This document shows positions 1 to 6,828 of a stretch of 64,000 nt of DNA, piece after piece. The notes beneath the pieces are model-generated. The model was not told the origin of the DNA. It saw nothing but the letters and a program-made list of their open reading frames with translations, and searched no databases. This DNA is from Alkalihalobacillus sp047302405 (GTDB lineage: Bacteria; Bacillota; Bacilli; Bacillales; Bacillaceae_D). Each line of letters opens with the position of its first letter. Within the stretch, counting starts at the first letter, position 1. The stretch covers positions 62,001 through 126,000 of the forward strand of contig NZ_CP154853.1 in assembly GCF_047302405.1 (NCBI RefSeq). Reading direction: 5' to 3'. The position numbers and the translations under genes are program-made.

Positions 1-304
1 TCATTGTACTGCCGCCTAATTCTGGGTCGACTTCGCCCATATCTACCTCTTGGCTAATGACCATTTCAGATGAGAAGCTATTAATCTCGTTCATAGCTTC
101 CATACTTTTAGTCAAAATATCTTCAGCAGATAGTTCGCCTGCTGGTGTTTCTTCCTCTGTTCCATTTTCCTCATCTACAACTTCTTCTGTGTTATTATCA
201 GCATCGGTTGTTTCATCCGCTGGAGTCGCATCTGATTCCTCGTTACTACAAGCGCCAAGAACTAAAGCACCTGATAAAAATATACTTAACCAGAATTTTT
301 TCAT
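1..304 (-). CDS. Acidic lipoprotein, 3' end cut off by the window edge
   Basis: Reading the minus strand from 304, an ATG opens a frame that stays open to base 1, so at least 101 residues are present and the C-terminus is missing. The N-terminus is a lipoprotein signal peptide: two lysines, a hydrophobic core and a lipobox LGAC with the lipidated cysteine at residue 19. A linker rich in Glu, Asp and Thr follows, then a segment containing ILTKSMEAMNEINSFSSEM that resembles the start of the DUF6612-type lipoproteins of Bacillus. An AGGAG ribosome binding site lies about 10 bases before the start. The protein should be anchored outside the membrane. The family assignment is tentative and the function is unknown. 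Confidence 0.75.
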   Translation of the reverse strand, partial: MKKFWLSIFLSGALVLGACSNEESDATPADETTDADNNTEEVVDEENGTEEETPAGELSAEDILTKSMEAMNEINSFSSEMVISQEVDMGEVDPELGGSTM

Positions 305-782
305 GTATTCGTACTCCTTCTCTCTATATTTGTGAACGTTTGTTATTTTACTAGAAATTAGGGGAGTTGAACAGGAAAAACCATTGGAAAATAAAAGTGA
401 AGAAATGAGACTCATATAAAAATAAGGCTAAAGAATGACGTGTCGATTAGGTTAGAGGGAATGGTTGAAACAGACAAAAGAAAGAAAAAGAGGAAAATGG
501 AGACGGTTAAGTACAGAGCCATGTGCAGTAAATTTGTGACACTTATAAGGAAAAAGAGGGAAAAAGTTGAAAAAATAGACGGATGTACCCGTTGTTTCCT
601 ATTTGATTTAAAAAAAGAAATAAGCAGCTTTTCCATATTATTGAATAATCTGATAAATTTTAGTTAAATGAAAAAATGTGACTTTTGAACTAATTTTTTA
701 ATAAAAAGAAAGCGATACCATTTATTCACGTAATTTCGCTAAATTCCAACATTCAACGACAAAAAACCCGCTACAAAAGCGT
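305..782. other. AT-rich spacer between the divergent lipoprotein and csp genes
   Basis: This is the divergent upstream region of the two genes. Short open frames on both strands (412-636 minus, 440-667 plus) lack a good ribosome binding site and resemble no family I know, so I do not call them. I see no tRNA, repeat or riboswitch here. Confidence 0.5.
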
Positions 783-811
783 TTGACAATATTTACAGGC
801 GCTGATATAGT
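783..811 (+). promoter_or_regulatory. Strong sigma-A promoter of csp
   Basis: TTGACA (783-788), a 17-base spacer, then TATAGT (806-811) preceded by TGA, an extended -10. Transcription should start near 818, inside the inverted repeat CTGTGGA-N5-TCCACAG at 816-834. The right arm of that repeat contains a perfect DnaA box (TTATCCACA, 825-833). Confidence 0.8.
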
Positions 812-864
812 AAAACTGTGGAAATTATCCACAGTAATTTTAGTAACGAAGGGAATGTGAAAAC

Positions 865-1062
865 ATGCAAGGAAAAGTAAAATGGTTTAACGCAGAAAAA
901 GGTTTTGGTTTCATCGAGCGCGAAGACGGAGATGACGTATTCGTACACTTCTCAGCTATCAATTCTGATGGTTTCAAATCTTTAGATGAAGGTCAAGACG
1001 TAGAATTTGAAATCGTAGAAGGTGCTCGTGGTCCTCAAGCTGCGAACGTAGTTAAGCTTTAA
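865..1062 (+). CDS. Cold-shock protein (CspA/CspB family)
   Basis: A 65-residue single cold-shock domain, the normal family length. The RNA-binding motifs are visible: RNP1 as KGFGFI and RNP2 as VFVHFSAI. Proteins of this kind bind single-stranded RNA and DNA and act as RNA chaperones in the cytoplasm, both in the cold and in normal growth. A GAAGGGA ribosome binding site precedes the ATG. The gene is monocistronic, with a consensus extended -10 promoter and its own terminator, which suggests high expression. Which Bacillus csp paralogue it matches cannot be decided by eye. Confidence 0.95.
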   Translation: MQGKVKWFNAEKGFGFIEREDGDDVFVHFSAINSDGFKSLDEGQDVEFEIVEGARGPQAANVVKL

Positions 1063-1107
1063 TTCACATTCCTGGGTAGGAAATGAATCATAGCTAATAA
1101 CCATTCA

Positions 1108-1140
1108 AACCCATCTCTTTTATGAGGTGGGTTTTTTCGT
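1108..1140 (+). terminator. Terminator of csp
   Basis: A perfect 10-bp stem (AACCCATCTC with GAGGTGGGTT), a 6-base loop and a run of T. Confidence 0.9.
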
Positions 1141-1309
1141 TTTTTAGGACCGATTTGAATCTTATCAACAGGTATAAAAAGAATAACTTGTGTATATCTA
1201 ATTTTTCAGATTTTAATCCCGTTCGTCACAGTTTTGTTGTAAAAAGCGTTATAATATATGTATTCAATTTTAATTTTTGTCAAAAGCGGGTAAAGGATGG
1301 TAAGTAGGG

Positions 1310-2221
1310 ATGGGGAAAATTGTTGTGGTCGGCAGTCTGAATATCGATTTGGTGACAGAGGCAGAGCGCTTTCCGTTAAGTGGTGAAACCATTCTTGGTC
1401 AGGCTTTTTATGAGTTTCCAGGTGGTAAAGGGGCTAATCAAGCGGTTGCGGCAGCAAGGCTAGGGGCAGAAGTCATGATGATTGGCTGTATTGGGAAGGA
1501 TATTTTTGGAGAGCGTGTAAAGGAAAACCTAATGAACGAAAAGATTGATTGCACAGGAGTTTTGGAAGTTGATGATGTGCAGACAGGAATCGCCCAGATT
1601 ACGGTGGCGAACGACAATAATTCAATCGTCGTTGTCCCTGGTGCGAATGCAGCTTTATCGATCGATTGGATTCAAAAGCAGGAACATTTAATGAAGGAAG
1701 CTGATATGATTCTGTTACAGTTGGAAATTCCGTTGGATGCGGTCCGATATGTGATTGAATTTGCCAATGCCCATCAAATATCGACCATTTTAAACCCAGC
1801 TCCCATCCAAAAGTTGTCAGTAGAGCTTTTAAAAAAAGTTGATTATTTAACTCCGAATGAATCGGAATTTACCCATTTAGTTGGTTGTTCAGAGGAATTA
1901 TTTACAGAAGATACGTTTTTACAATTAAAAGAGAAAGGGTTAGGGCAACTCGTCGTCACTCGTGGTGAAAACGGTGTGAGCTTTTGGAATGAAAAAGAAC
2001 AAGTACTAAAACACTCGGCTTCTCAAAAAGTAGAAGTAGTTGATACAACGGGTGCAGGAGATACGTTCAACGGAGCGTTAGCCGTTCATTTAAGTGAAGG
2101 GAAATCACTAGTTGAAGCGATTGATCTGGCGGTATTGGCAGCGGCGTTCAGTGTGACAAAGACAGGAGCACAGTCTGGGATGCCGACGCGTGAAGAGATT
2201 TTGGAGTTTTTTAAGGAATAG
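1310..2221 (+). CDS. rbsK: Ribokinase (PfkB family)
   Basis: A 303-residue PfkB-family sugar kinase that transfers phosphate from ATP to ribose O5. The N-terminal substrate signature GSLNID (8-13), the GGKGANQ motif (38-44) and the C-terminal DTTGAGDTF with the likely catalytic base D251 are all present, and the length is normal. A TATAAT-like -10 at 1250-1255 lies upstream but no good -35 is visible. Only 9 bases separate the gene from the 5-oxoprolinase genes, so it is probably the first gene of that operon. No ribose transporter or other rbs gene is nearby, so the substrate could be a related sugar or nucleoside; ribose is inferred from the family. Confidence 0.85.
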   Translation: MGKIVVVGSLNIDLVTEAERFPLSGETILGQAFYEFPGGKGANQAVAAARLGAEVMMIGCIGKDIFGERVKENLMNEKIDCTGVLEVDDVQTGIAQITVANDNNSIVVVPGANAALSIDWIQKQEHLMKEADMILLQLEIPLDAVRYVIEFANAHQISTILNPAPIQKLSVELLKKVDYLTPNESEFTHLVGCSEELFTEDTFLQLKEKGLGQLVVTRGENGVSFWNEKEQVLKHSASQKVEVVDTTGAGDTFNGALAVHLSEGKSLVEAIDLAVLAAAFSVTKTGAQSGMPTREEILEFFKE

Positions 2222-2239
2222 AAAGGAGCTGTGTTTGCC

Positions 2240-2995
2240 ATGAAGGATCTGGATGTTCAGCCACTAGGAGATCGGGCAATTCGAATTGGGTTTGGAGAGG
2301 AAATTACGCTACAAACTCAGCAGAAAGTAGCGGTTGCCGCTAAGGTATTAGAAGAAGCTAACTTAGATAGTGTCGAACATTGGATTCCGGGCTATACGGC
2401 TTTAACTGTGCTGTATGACCCTTTGATTCAGTCCTATTCTCAAGTAAAGGATCTGTTGGTGGAGCACTTAAAGGATGTTCCCAAAACAACGATTAATCAT
2501 GGTCGGTTAATTACGATTCCGGTCTGTTACGGTGGAAATTATGGTCCGGACTTAACGTATGTCGCCAACTATCACCAGTTGACGGAAAGAGAAGTGATTG
2601 ATTTGCACAGTGAGCCGATTTATCCAATTTATATGATTGGATTTTCCCCTGGTTTTCCTTATTTAGGAGGGCTAAACGATCAATTGCAAACCCCGCGTTT
2701 AGAACAGCCGCGAGAGCAAGTGAAGGCGGGATCAGTTGGAATCGGTGGAAAGCAAACAGGGGTTTATCCAATTCAAACCCCAGGCGGTTGGCAAATCATT
2801 GGTCGTACTCCCGCCCCACTTTTTCAAAAAGAGAAGGAGCACCCGTCTATTTTAGAGGCTGGTTCTTTCCTTAAATTTATTCCAATTGATGATGGGGAAT
2901 TCCGTCGATTAGCTCATTTAGTCACAGAAAACCGATTTGAGTGGCAGATTGAACATTATCAAGGAAAAAGAGATGGGGAGGGCTTTTATTGCTAA
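2240..2995 (+). CDS. pxpB: 5-oxoprolinase subunit B (KipI family)
   Basis: A 251-residue protein of the allophanate hydrolase subunit 1 / KipI family, with the motif GFSPGFPYLGG near the middle. In PxpABC enzymes it works with PxpC and PxpA in ATP-dependent opening of 5-oxoproline (pyroglutamate) to glutamate. The B. subtilis homologue KipI was first described as an inhibitor of the sporulation kinase KinA. I chose ATG 2240 because the GTG at 2231 is only two bases from the AAAGGAG ribosome binding site. The gene overlaps pxpA by 7 bases. Confidence 0.88.
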   Translation: MKDLDVQPLGDRAIRIGFGEEITLQTQQKVAVAAKVLEEANLDSVEHWIPGYTALTVLYDPLIQSYSQVKDLLVEHLKDVPKTTINHGRLITIPVCYGGNYGPDLTYVANYHQLTEREVIDLHSEPIYPIYMIGFSPGFPYLGGLNDQLQTPRLEQPREQVKAGSVGIGGKQTGVYPIQTPGGWQIIGRTPAPLFQKEKEHPSILEAGSFLKFIPIDDGEFRRLAHLVTENRFEWQIEHYQGKRDGEGFYC

Positions 2996-3750
2996 TTGAT
3001 TTAAATAGTGATATTGGGGAAAGTTATGGAGCTTTTAAAGTTGGTCAAGACGAGGCTATCATTCCATATGTCACTTCGGTCAATATTGCTTGTGGCTATC
3101 ACGCGGGTGATCATGCGGTCATGGCTAAAACCGTTCAACTTGCTGCAGCGAATGGGGTGGCAATTGGGGCTCATCCAGGTTATCCAGATTTACAAGGGTT
3201 TGGTCGCAGGTTCATTCCGATGAAAAATGAAGAGATTTATCAAGCGGTCATTTATCAGCTCGGGGCCCTGCAAGCGATGTGTAAAGCATATGGAACAGAT
3301 ATGAAACATGTGAAGCCACACGGAGCTCTTTATAATGTGGCGGCGGTGAACACATCCGTTGCTCAAGCCATTGTTGATGCAACTTTTGACGTTAATCCTC
3401 AGTTGATTTTATATGGATTATCCGGTAGTGAATTGGTTAAAGTAGGGGAGCGTTCTGGTTTACGGGTCGCACATGAAGTTTTTGCTGATCGAACGTATCA
3501 AAAGAATGGCACTTTAACACCGAGAACGGATTTAAATGCCTTGATTCATAATCCAGAGGTAGCCGCTAATCGTATTATTCAATTAGTCAAAACGGGAACG
3601 ATTCTTTGTCATACGGGAGAAGAAATCCAATTAAAAGCTGATACGATTTGTGTTCATGGCGATCATGTGGAGGCCTTATTGTTTGTAAAAAAGCTTCATG
3701 AACGTTTACAAGCGGAAGGAATGACGCTAAAAGAAGTAGGTGCTCATTAA
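2989..3750 (+). CDS. pxpA: 5-oxoprolinase subunit A (LamB/YcsF family)
   Basis: A 253-residue LamB/YcsF-family protein. The family blocks DLNSDIGESYG, NIACGYHAGD and HVKPHGALYN, with the conserved Asp and His residues of the metal and substrate site, are visible. With PxpB and PxpC it converts 5-oxoproline, an unavoidable damage product of glutamine and glutamate, to glutamate in the cytoplasm. The start is TTG at 2989, preceded by GGGAGGG and overlapping the end of pxpB, which suggests translational coupling. It abuts pxpC by a one-base TAATG overlap. Confidence 0.92.
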   Translation: MLIDLNSDIGESYGAFKVGQDEAIIPYVTSVNIACGYHAGDHAVMAKTVQLAAANGVAIGAHPGYPDLQGFGRRFIPMKNEEIYQAVIYQLGALQAMCKAYGTDMKHVKPHGALYNVAAVNTSVAQAIVDATFDVNPQLILYGLSGSELVKVGERSGLRVAHEVFADRTYQKNGTLTPRTDLNALIHNPEVAANRIIQLVKTGTILCHTGEEIQLKADTICVHGDHVEALLFVKKLHERLQAEGMTLKEVGAH

Positions 3751-4715
3751 TGGAGTCCGCTCTTTTTACCGTCGAGAAACCAGGTCTATTGTCGACGATT
3801 CAAGATCAAGGAAGATACGATTTCCTTCGTGATGGCATGAGTCCATCAGGTGCGATTGATTTTTTTGCCTTTCAAATCGGTAATCTTCTCCTTGGTAATG
3901 AAAAAAATGCTCCTGCGTTAGAATTGACAATTGTTGGGCCGACCTTAAAAGCGTTATCCACTTGCCAAATTTGCATCACAGGTGCTGATTTAGAGGCTAA
4001 AATTGATGATAAGCAAATTAGTTGCTGGAAAGTGGTTACGGTTAAAAAAGGGCAACGACTCACTTTTTCTGTTGCCAAAAAAGGGATGCGAGCTTATTTA
4101 GCTGTACGTGGTGGTTTTGCTGCTAGCTACCTTTTTGGTAGTTATTCCACTTATTTACGAGCGAACATCGGTGGATATGAAGGCCGAGCACTACAACGTG
4201 ACGATGTCTTATATCGTTTGAAAGATGATGGCGAAATAGTAAGGAGTGGCTTTGGTTTAGGACGAGGTGCGATTCCTACTTATCACGATTCCGAAATAAT
4301 TCGTGTTGTTTTAGGACCAGACGAGGCTTGTTTTACAGAAGAAGCGTTATCTGATTTTATAAGTAAACCTTTTACCGTTTCTAATCAATCAGATCGGATG
4401 GGCGTTCGGTTAGAGGGGGACTCGCTTTCGCACCTAAACGGGAAAACGGATATTTTATCAGAGGCGGTCACATTTGGGACGATCCAAGTTCCAGCTTCAG
4501 GAAAACCGATTATTTTGATGGCTGATCGTCAGACGACGGGTGGGTATCCACGGATTGGTCATGTCATTTCGGTTGACTTGCCTAAAGTGGCTCAAGCACG
4601 CCCAGGTGATCGCTTTGTCTTTGAAGCCGTATCAGTAGAAGAGGCACAGCAGCTTTGGAAAGAATACCGGCAATTTGTTAAAACGCTTGAATGTTTTGTG
4701 CAGAGACATAGGTAA
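3750..4715 (+). CDS. pxpC: 5-oxoprolinase subunit C (KipA family)
   Basis: A 321-residue biotin-dependent-carboxyltransferase-like protein of the allophanate hydrolase subunit 2 / KipA family, with typical segments such as TIQDQGR near the N-terminus and RQTTGGYPRIG near the C-terminus. It is the partner of PxpB and the last gene of the rbsK-pxpB-pxpA-pxpC unit. The start ATG overlaps the pxpA stop by one base. No convincing intrinsic terminator follows. A weak GGGT/ACCC stem before a T-run at about 4719-4760 is possible. Confidence 0.9.
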   Translation: MESALFTVEKPGLLSTIQDQGRYDFLRDGMSPSGAIDFFAFQIGNLLLGNEKNAPALELTIVGPTLKALSTCQICITGADLEAKIDDKQISCWKVVTVKKGQRLTFSVAKKGMRAYLAVRGGFAASYLFGSYSTYLRANIGGYEGRALQRDDVLYRLKDDGEIVRSGFGLGRGAIPTYHDSEIIRVVLGPDEACFTEEALSDFISKPFTVSNQSDRMGVRLEGDSLSHLNGKTDILSEAVTFGTIQVPASGKPIILMADRQTTGGYPRIGHVISVDLPKVAQARPGDRFVFEAVSVEEAQQLWKEYRQFVKTLECFVQRHR

Positions 4716-4840
4716 AGGGGTGCTGGAGCGTAAATAACTGTTCTGCTATACCCATTTTTTGTATTTTTCAGTGTCGAATTTTACAAAATTAACAAAAAAG
4801 ACGAATTTTTATGACTTTTTATGTACTTTGTAAAATTCAT

Positions 4841-4870
4841 TTGGATAAGTTCCCTATTGTCTATTATAAT
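4841..4870 (+). promoter_or_regulatory. Sigma-A promoter of hpf
   Basis: TTGGAT (4841-4846), an 18-base spacer and a perfect TATAAT (4865-4870). The predicted start near 4877 gives an unusually long leader of about 215 bases before the hpf ATG. Confidence 0.65.
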
Positions 4871-4876
4871 AGAAGT

Positions 4877-5078
4877 AAGCCAACTAATTGAAACGTACCT
4901 TTTACCAAAATGGTGATTCATTTATGCATCGGTGGTGATAGGGTTGTCGCAATGAATGGATGGATCCTTTTTAAAAGGGTGGTACATCTTTGTTGGTCGA
5001 CTTAAAAGCTTGTCTCAAAACAGGCGTTTAAGAAGGGTTTTAGATAGGGTATGTAGAAGAGTAAGGTACTTAGAAAAG
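4877..5078 (+). ncRNA. Candidate structured leader RNA upstream of hpf (possible raiA motif)
   Basis: About 200 transcribed bases without an open frame. A strong hairpin lies at 5001-5032 (CTTAAA paired with TTTAAG, then GCTTG with CAGGC, loop TCTCAAAA, one mismatch). Upstream, GTACC (4895-4899) can pair with GGTAC (4981-4985), and ATTCAT/ATGAAT and ACCA/TGGT pairs fit inside. No T-run follows the hairpin, so it is not a terminator. From general knowledge, a large conserved RNA of similar length called the raiA motif often precedes hpf/raiA genes in Firmicutes. Identity with it is inferred from position and size only. Confidence 0.4.
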
Positions 5079-5091
5079 GAGGAGTTCTTAA

Positions 5092-5646
5092 ATGCAATAT
5101 AATATTCGTGGTGAAAACATCGAAGTAACTCCAGCTTTAAGAGAATATGTTGAGAAAAAGGTAGGCAAGCTTGAGCGCTATTTTGACACAACTCCTGTGG
5201 CAGATGTGAATGTAAAAATGCAAGTGCTTAACACTCAGCATATTATTGAAATTACGATTCCGCTTCCACAGTTATTACTTAGAGGGGAAGAAGTTCATAC
5301 CGATATGTATGCAGCGATTGATGTCGTGATTGAAAAATTAGAACGTCAAATCCGCAAGCATAAAACGAAAGTTAACCGAAAATTCCGCCAAGAAGGCAGC
5401 TTAAAATATATGTTTAAGAATGAGCTAGAGCCACTTGAGCAAGAAGTATTAGTCGATGAGGACGAGCTAGAGGTCGTTCGTACGAAGCGATTTAACTTAA
5501 AACCAATGGATGCTGAAGAAGCGATTTTACAAATGGATTTGCTCGGGCACAGTTTCTTCGTCTTCTCCAACGCTGTAAACGGCGACACCAACGTCGTCTA
5601 CAAACGTAAAGACGGAAGATACGGCCTAATCGAGCCAGAAGCTTAA
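5092..5646 (+). CDS. hpf: Long-form ribosome hibernation promoting factor
   Basis: A 184-residue long-form HPF. The N-terminal HPF/RaiA domain (about 1-100) binds the small subunit decoding region, and the C-terminal domain (about 125-182, with EAILQMDLLGHSFFVF) makes the homodimer that joins two 70S ribosomes into a 100S particle. This silences and preserves ribosomes in stationary phase. AAAGGAGG precedes the ATG. It is transcribed alone from a TATAAT promoter, with a terminator close behind. The B. subtilis homologue (yvyD) uses stress sigma factors, but I did not find a clear sigma-B or sigma-H site. Confidence 0.95.
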   Translation: MQYNIRGENIEVTPALREYVEKKVGKLERYFDTTPVADVNVKMQVLNTQHIIEITIPLPQLLLRGEEVHTDMYAAIDVVIEKLERQIRKHKTKVNRKFRQEGSLKYMFKNELEPLEQEVLVDEDELEVVRTKRFNLKPMDAEEAILQMDLLGHSFFVFSNAVNGDTNVVYKRKDGRYGLIEPEA

Positions 5647-5667
5647 TAGATGAATATAGGAAAACGA

Positions 5668-5701
5668 AAGAAACACGGCTGAGGCTGTGTTTCTTTTTTT
5701 G
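5668..5701 (+). terminator. Terminator of hpf
   Basis: A hairpin of AAGAAACAC with GTGTTTCTT around a short GC-rich top, followed by eight T. Confidence 0.9.
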
Positions 5702-5724
5702 TTTCGACAAGTGCCTGTCAATTG

Positions 5725-6374
5725 TCGAAAAAAGGCGGAATTGAAGCCGGAAGCGATGGAATAAGAGCAGCGAAGGGAATCAAAGAGCCCCAATGAATCC
5801 GGAAGCACATGAATCAAAGCCGCAAAAGGAATCAAAGGCCGTCAATGAATCCCGAAGCACATGAATCAAAGCCGCAAAGGGAATCAAAGGCCGTCAATGA
5901 ATCCCGAAGCACATGAATCAGAGCCGCAAAGGGAATCAAAGGCCGTCAATGAATCCCGAAGCATATGAATCAGAGCCGTAAAGGGAATCAAAGAGCCCCA
6001 ATGAATCCCGAAGCACATGAATCAGAGCCGCAAAGGGAATCAAAGGCCGTCAATGAATCCGAAAGCACATGAATCAGAGCCGTAAAGGGAATCAAAGAGC
6101 CCCAATGAATCCCGAAGTACGTGAATCAAAGCCGCAAAGGGAATCAAAGAGCCCCAATGAATCCCGAAGCACATGAATCCGAGCCGCAAAGGGAATCAAA
6201 GGCCGTCAATGAATCCCAAAGCACATGAATCAAAGCCGTAAAGGGAATCAAAGAGCCCCAATGAATCCCGAAGTACGTGAATCAAAGCCAGAAAGGGAAT
6301 CAAAGGCCGTCAATGAATCCCGAAGCACATGAATCAGAGCCGTAAAGGGAATCAAAGAGCCCCAGTGAAGTCGA
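5725..6374 (+). repeat. 52-bp tandem repeat array A1 (12 to 13 units)
   Basis: Units begin with GAATCAAAG at 5777, 5829, 5881, 5933, 5985, 6037, 6089, 6141, 6193, 6245, 6297 and 6349, exactly 52 bases apart, with a more degenerate unit before them. Each unit is GAATCAAAG, a variable core with CAATGAATCC and GAAGCACAT, then GAATCARAGCCGCAAAGG. Two core types alternate irregularly: one begins GGCCGTC, the other GAGCCCC. It lies between the hpf terminator and secA. 52 is not a multiple of 3 and the frames contain stops, so it is not coding. Confidence 0.97.
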
Positions 6375-6828
6375 AAAAGGCCCCCATAATCCTCCCGATT
6401 TTGAATGGTACTTTATTAATAAATTAACGCTACACTTTCTTAAACGAAGATCCCTCCATAATTTTCGTTATTTCAAAAATAGGAATCGATGTGAAGTCTG
6501 CTTGTAAGCCATGTCTGAAACTGTTAAAATTGATCAAATAGAAGGTTCATTTTTATATGTGGGGAGTCCATTTATTTGGGTAGTGGCTTGGTTGAGTATG
6601 TTCGTTTTTTCACAACGGATTGTTGATGATGTGACTAAGTGAATGTGACTTTAATCACAACGAATACCGAATTCGAATTGGGTTAACTTCCACCTTTAAT
6701 ACAAAAGCAGGTTGAAAAACGAATCTGAGCCTGATTTTTTATCTTTGAATTTTTATCTAATGGCTTGGAATCTTGTAGTGAATAAATTCGTAAATACATT
6801 AAGCTCAATAAAAGAAAGGACGAATTTA
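6375..6828 (+). other. Region between repeat array A1 and secA
   Basis: 454 bases of single-copy DNA. It holds a 43-codon open frame (6511-6642) with one hydrophobic segment but no ribosome binding site, a perfect TGTGA-N6-TCACA palindrome (6644-6659), and a possible secA promoter, TTGTAG (6773-6778), 16 bases, TACATT (6795-6800). All three are uncertain. Confidence 0.45.

Noticed and set aside
412..667. Overlapping open frames of 74 and 75 codons on opposite strands
   Set aside because: They are low-complexity Lys/Phe-rich translations of an AG-rich stretch with no good ribosome binding site or recognisable domain.
4970..4990. T-box riboswitch before hpf (AAAAGGGTGGTAC resembles the T-box GGGTGGTACC)
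   Set aside because: The match stops after GGTAC; the following CGCG, the terminator and any amino-acid gene are missing. hpf is not a T-box target.
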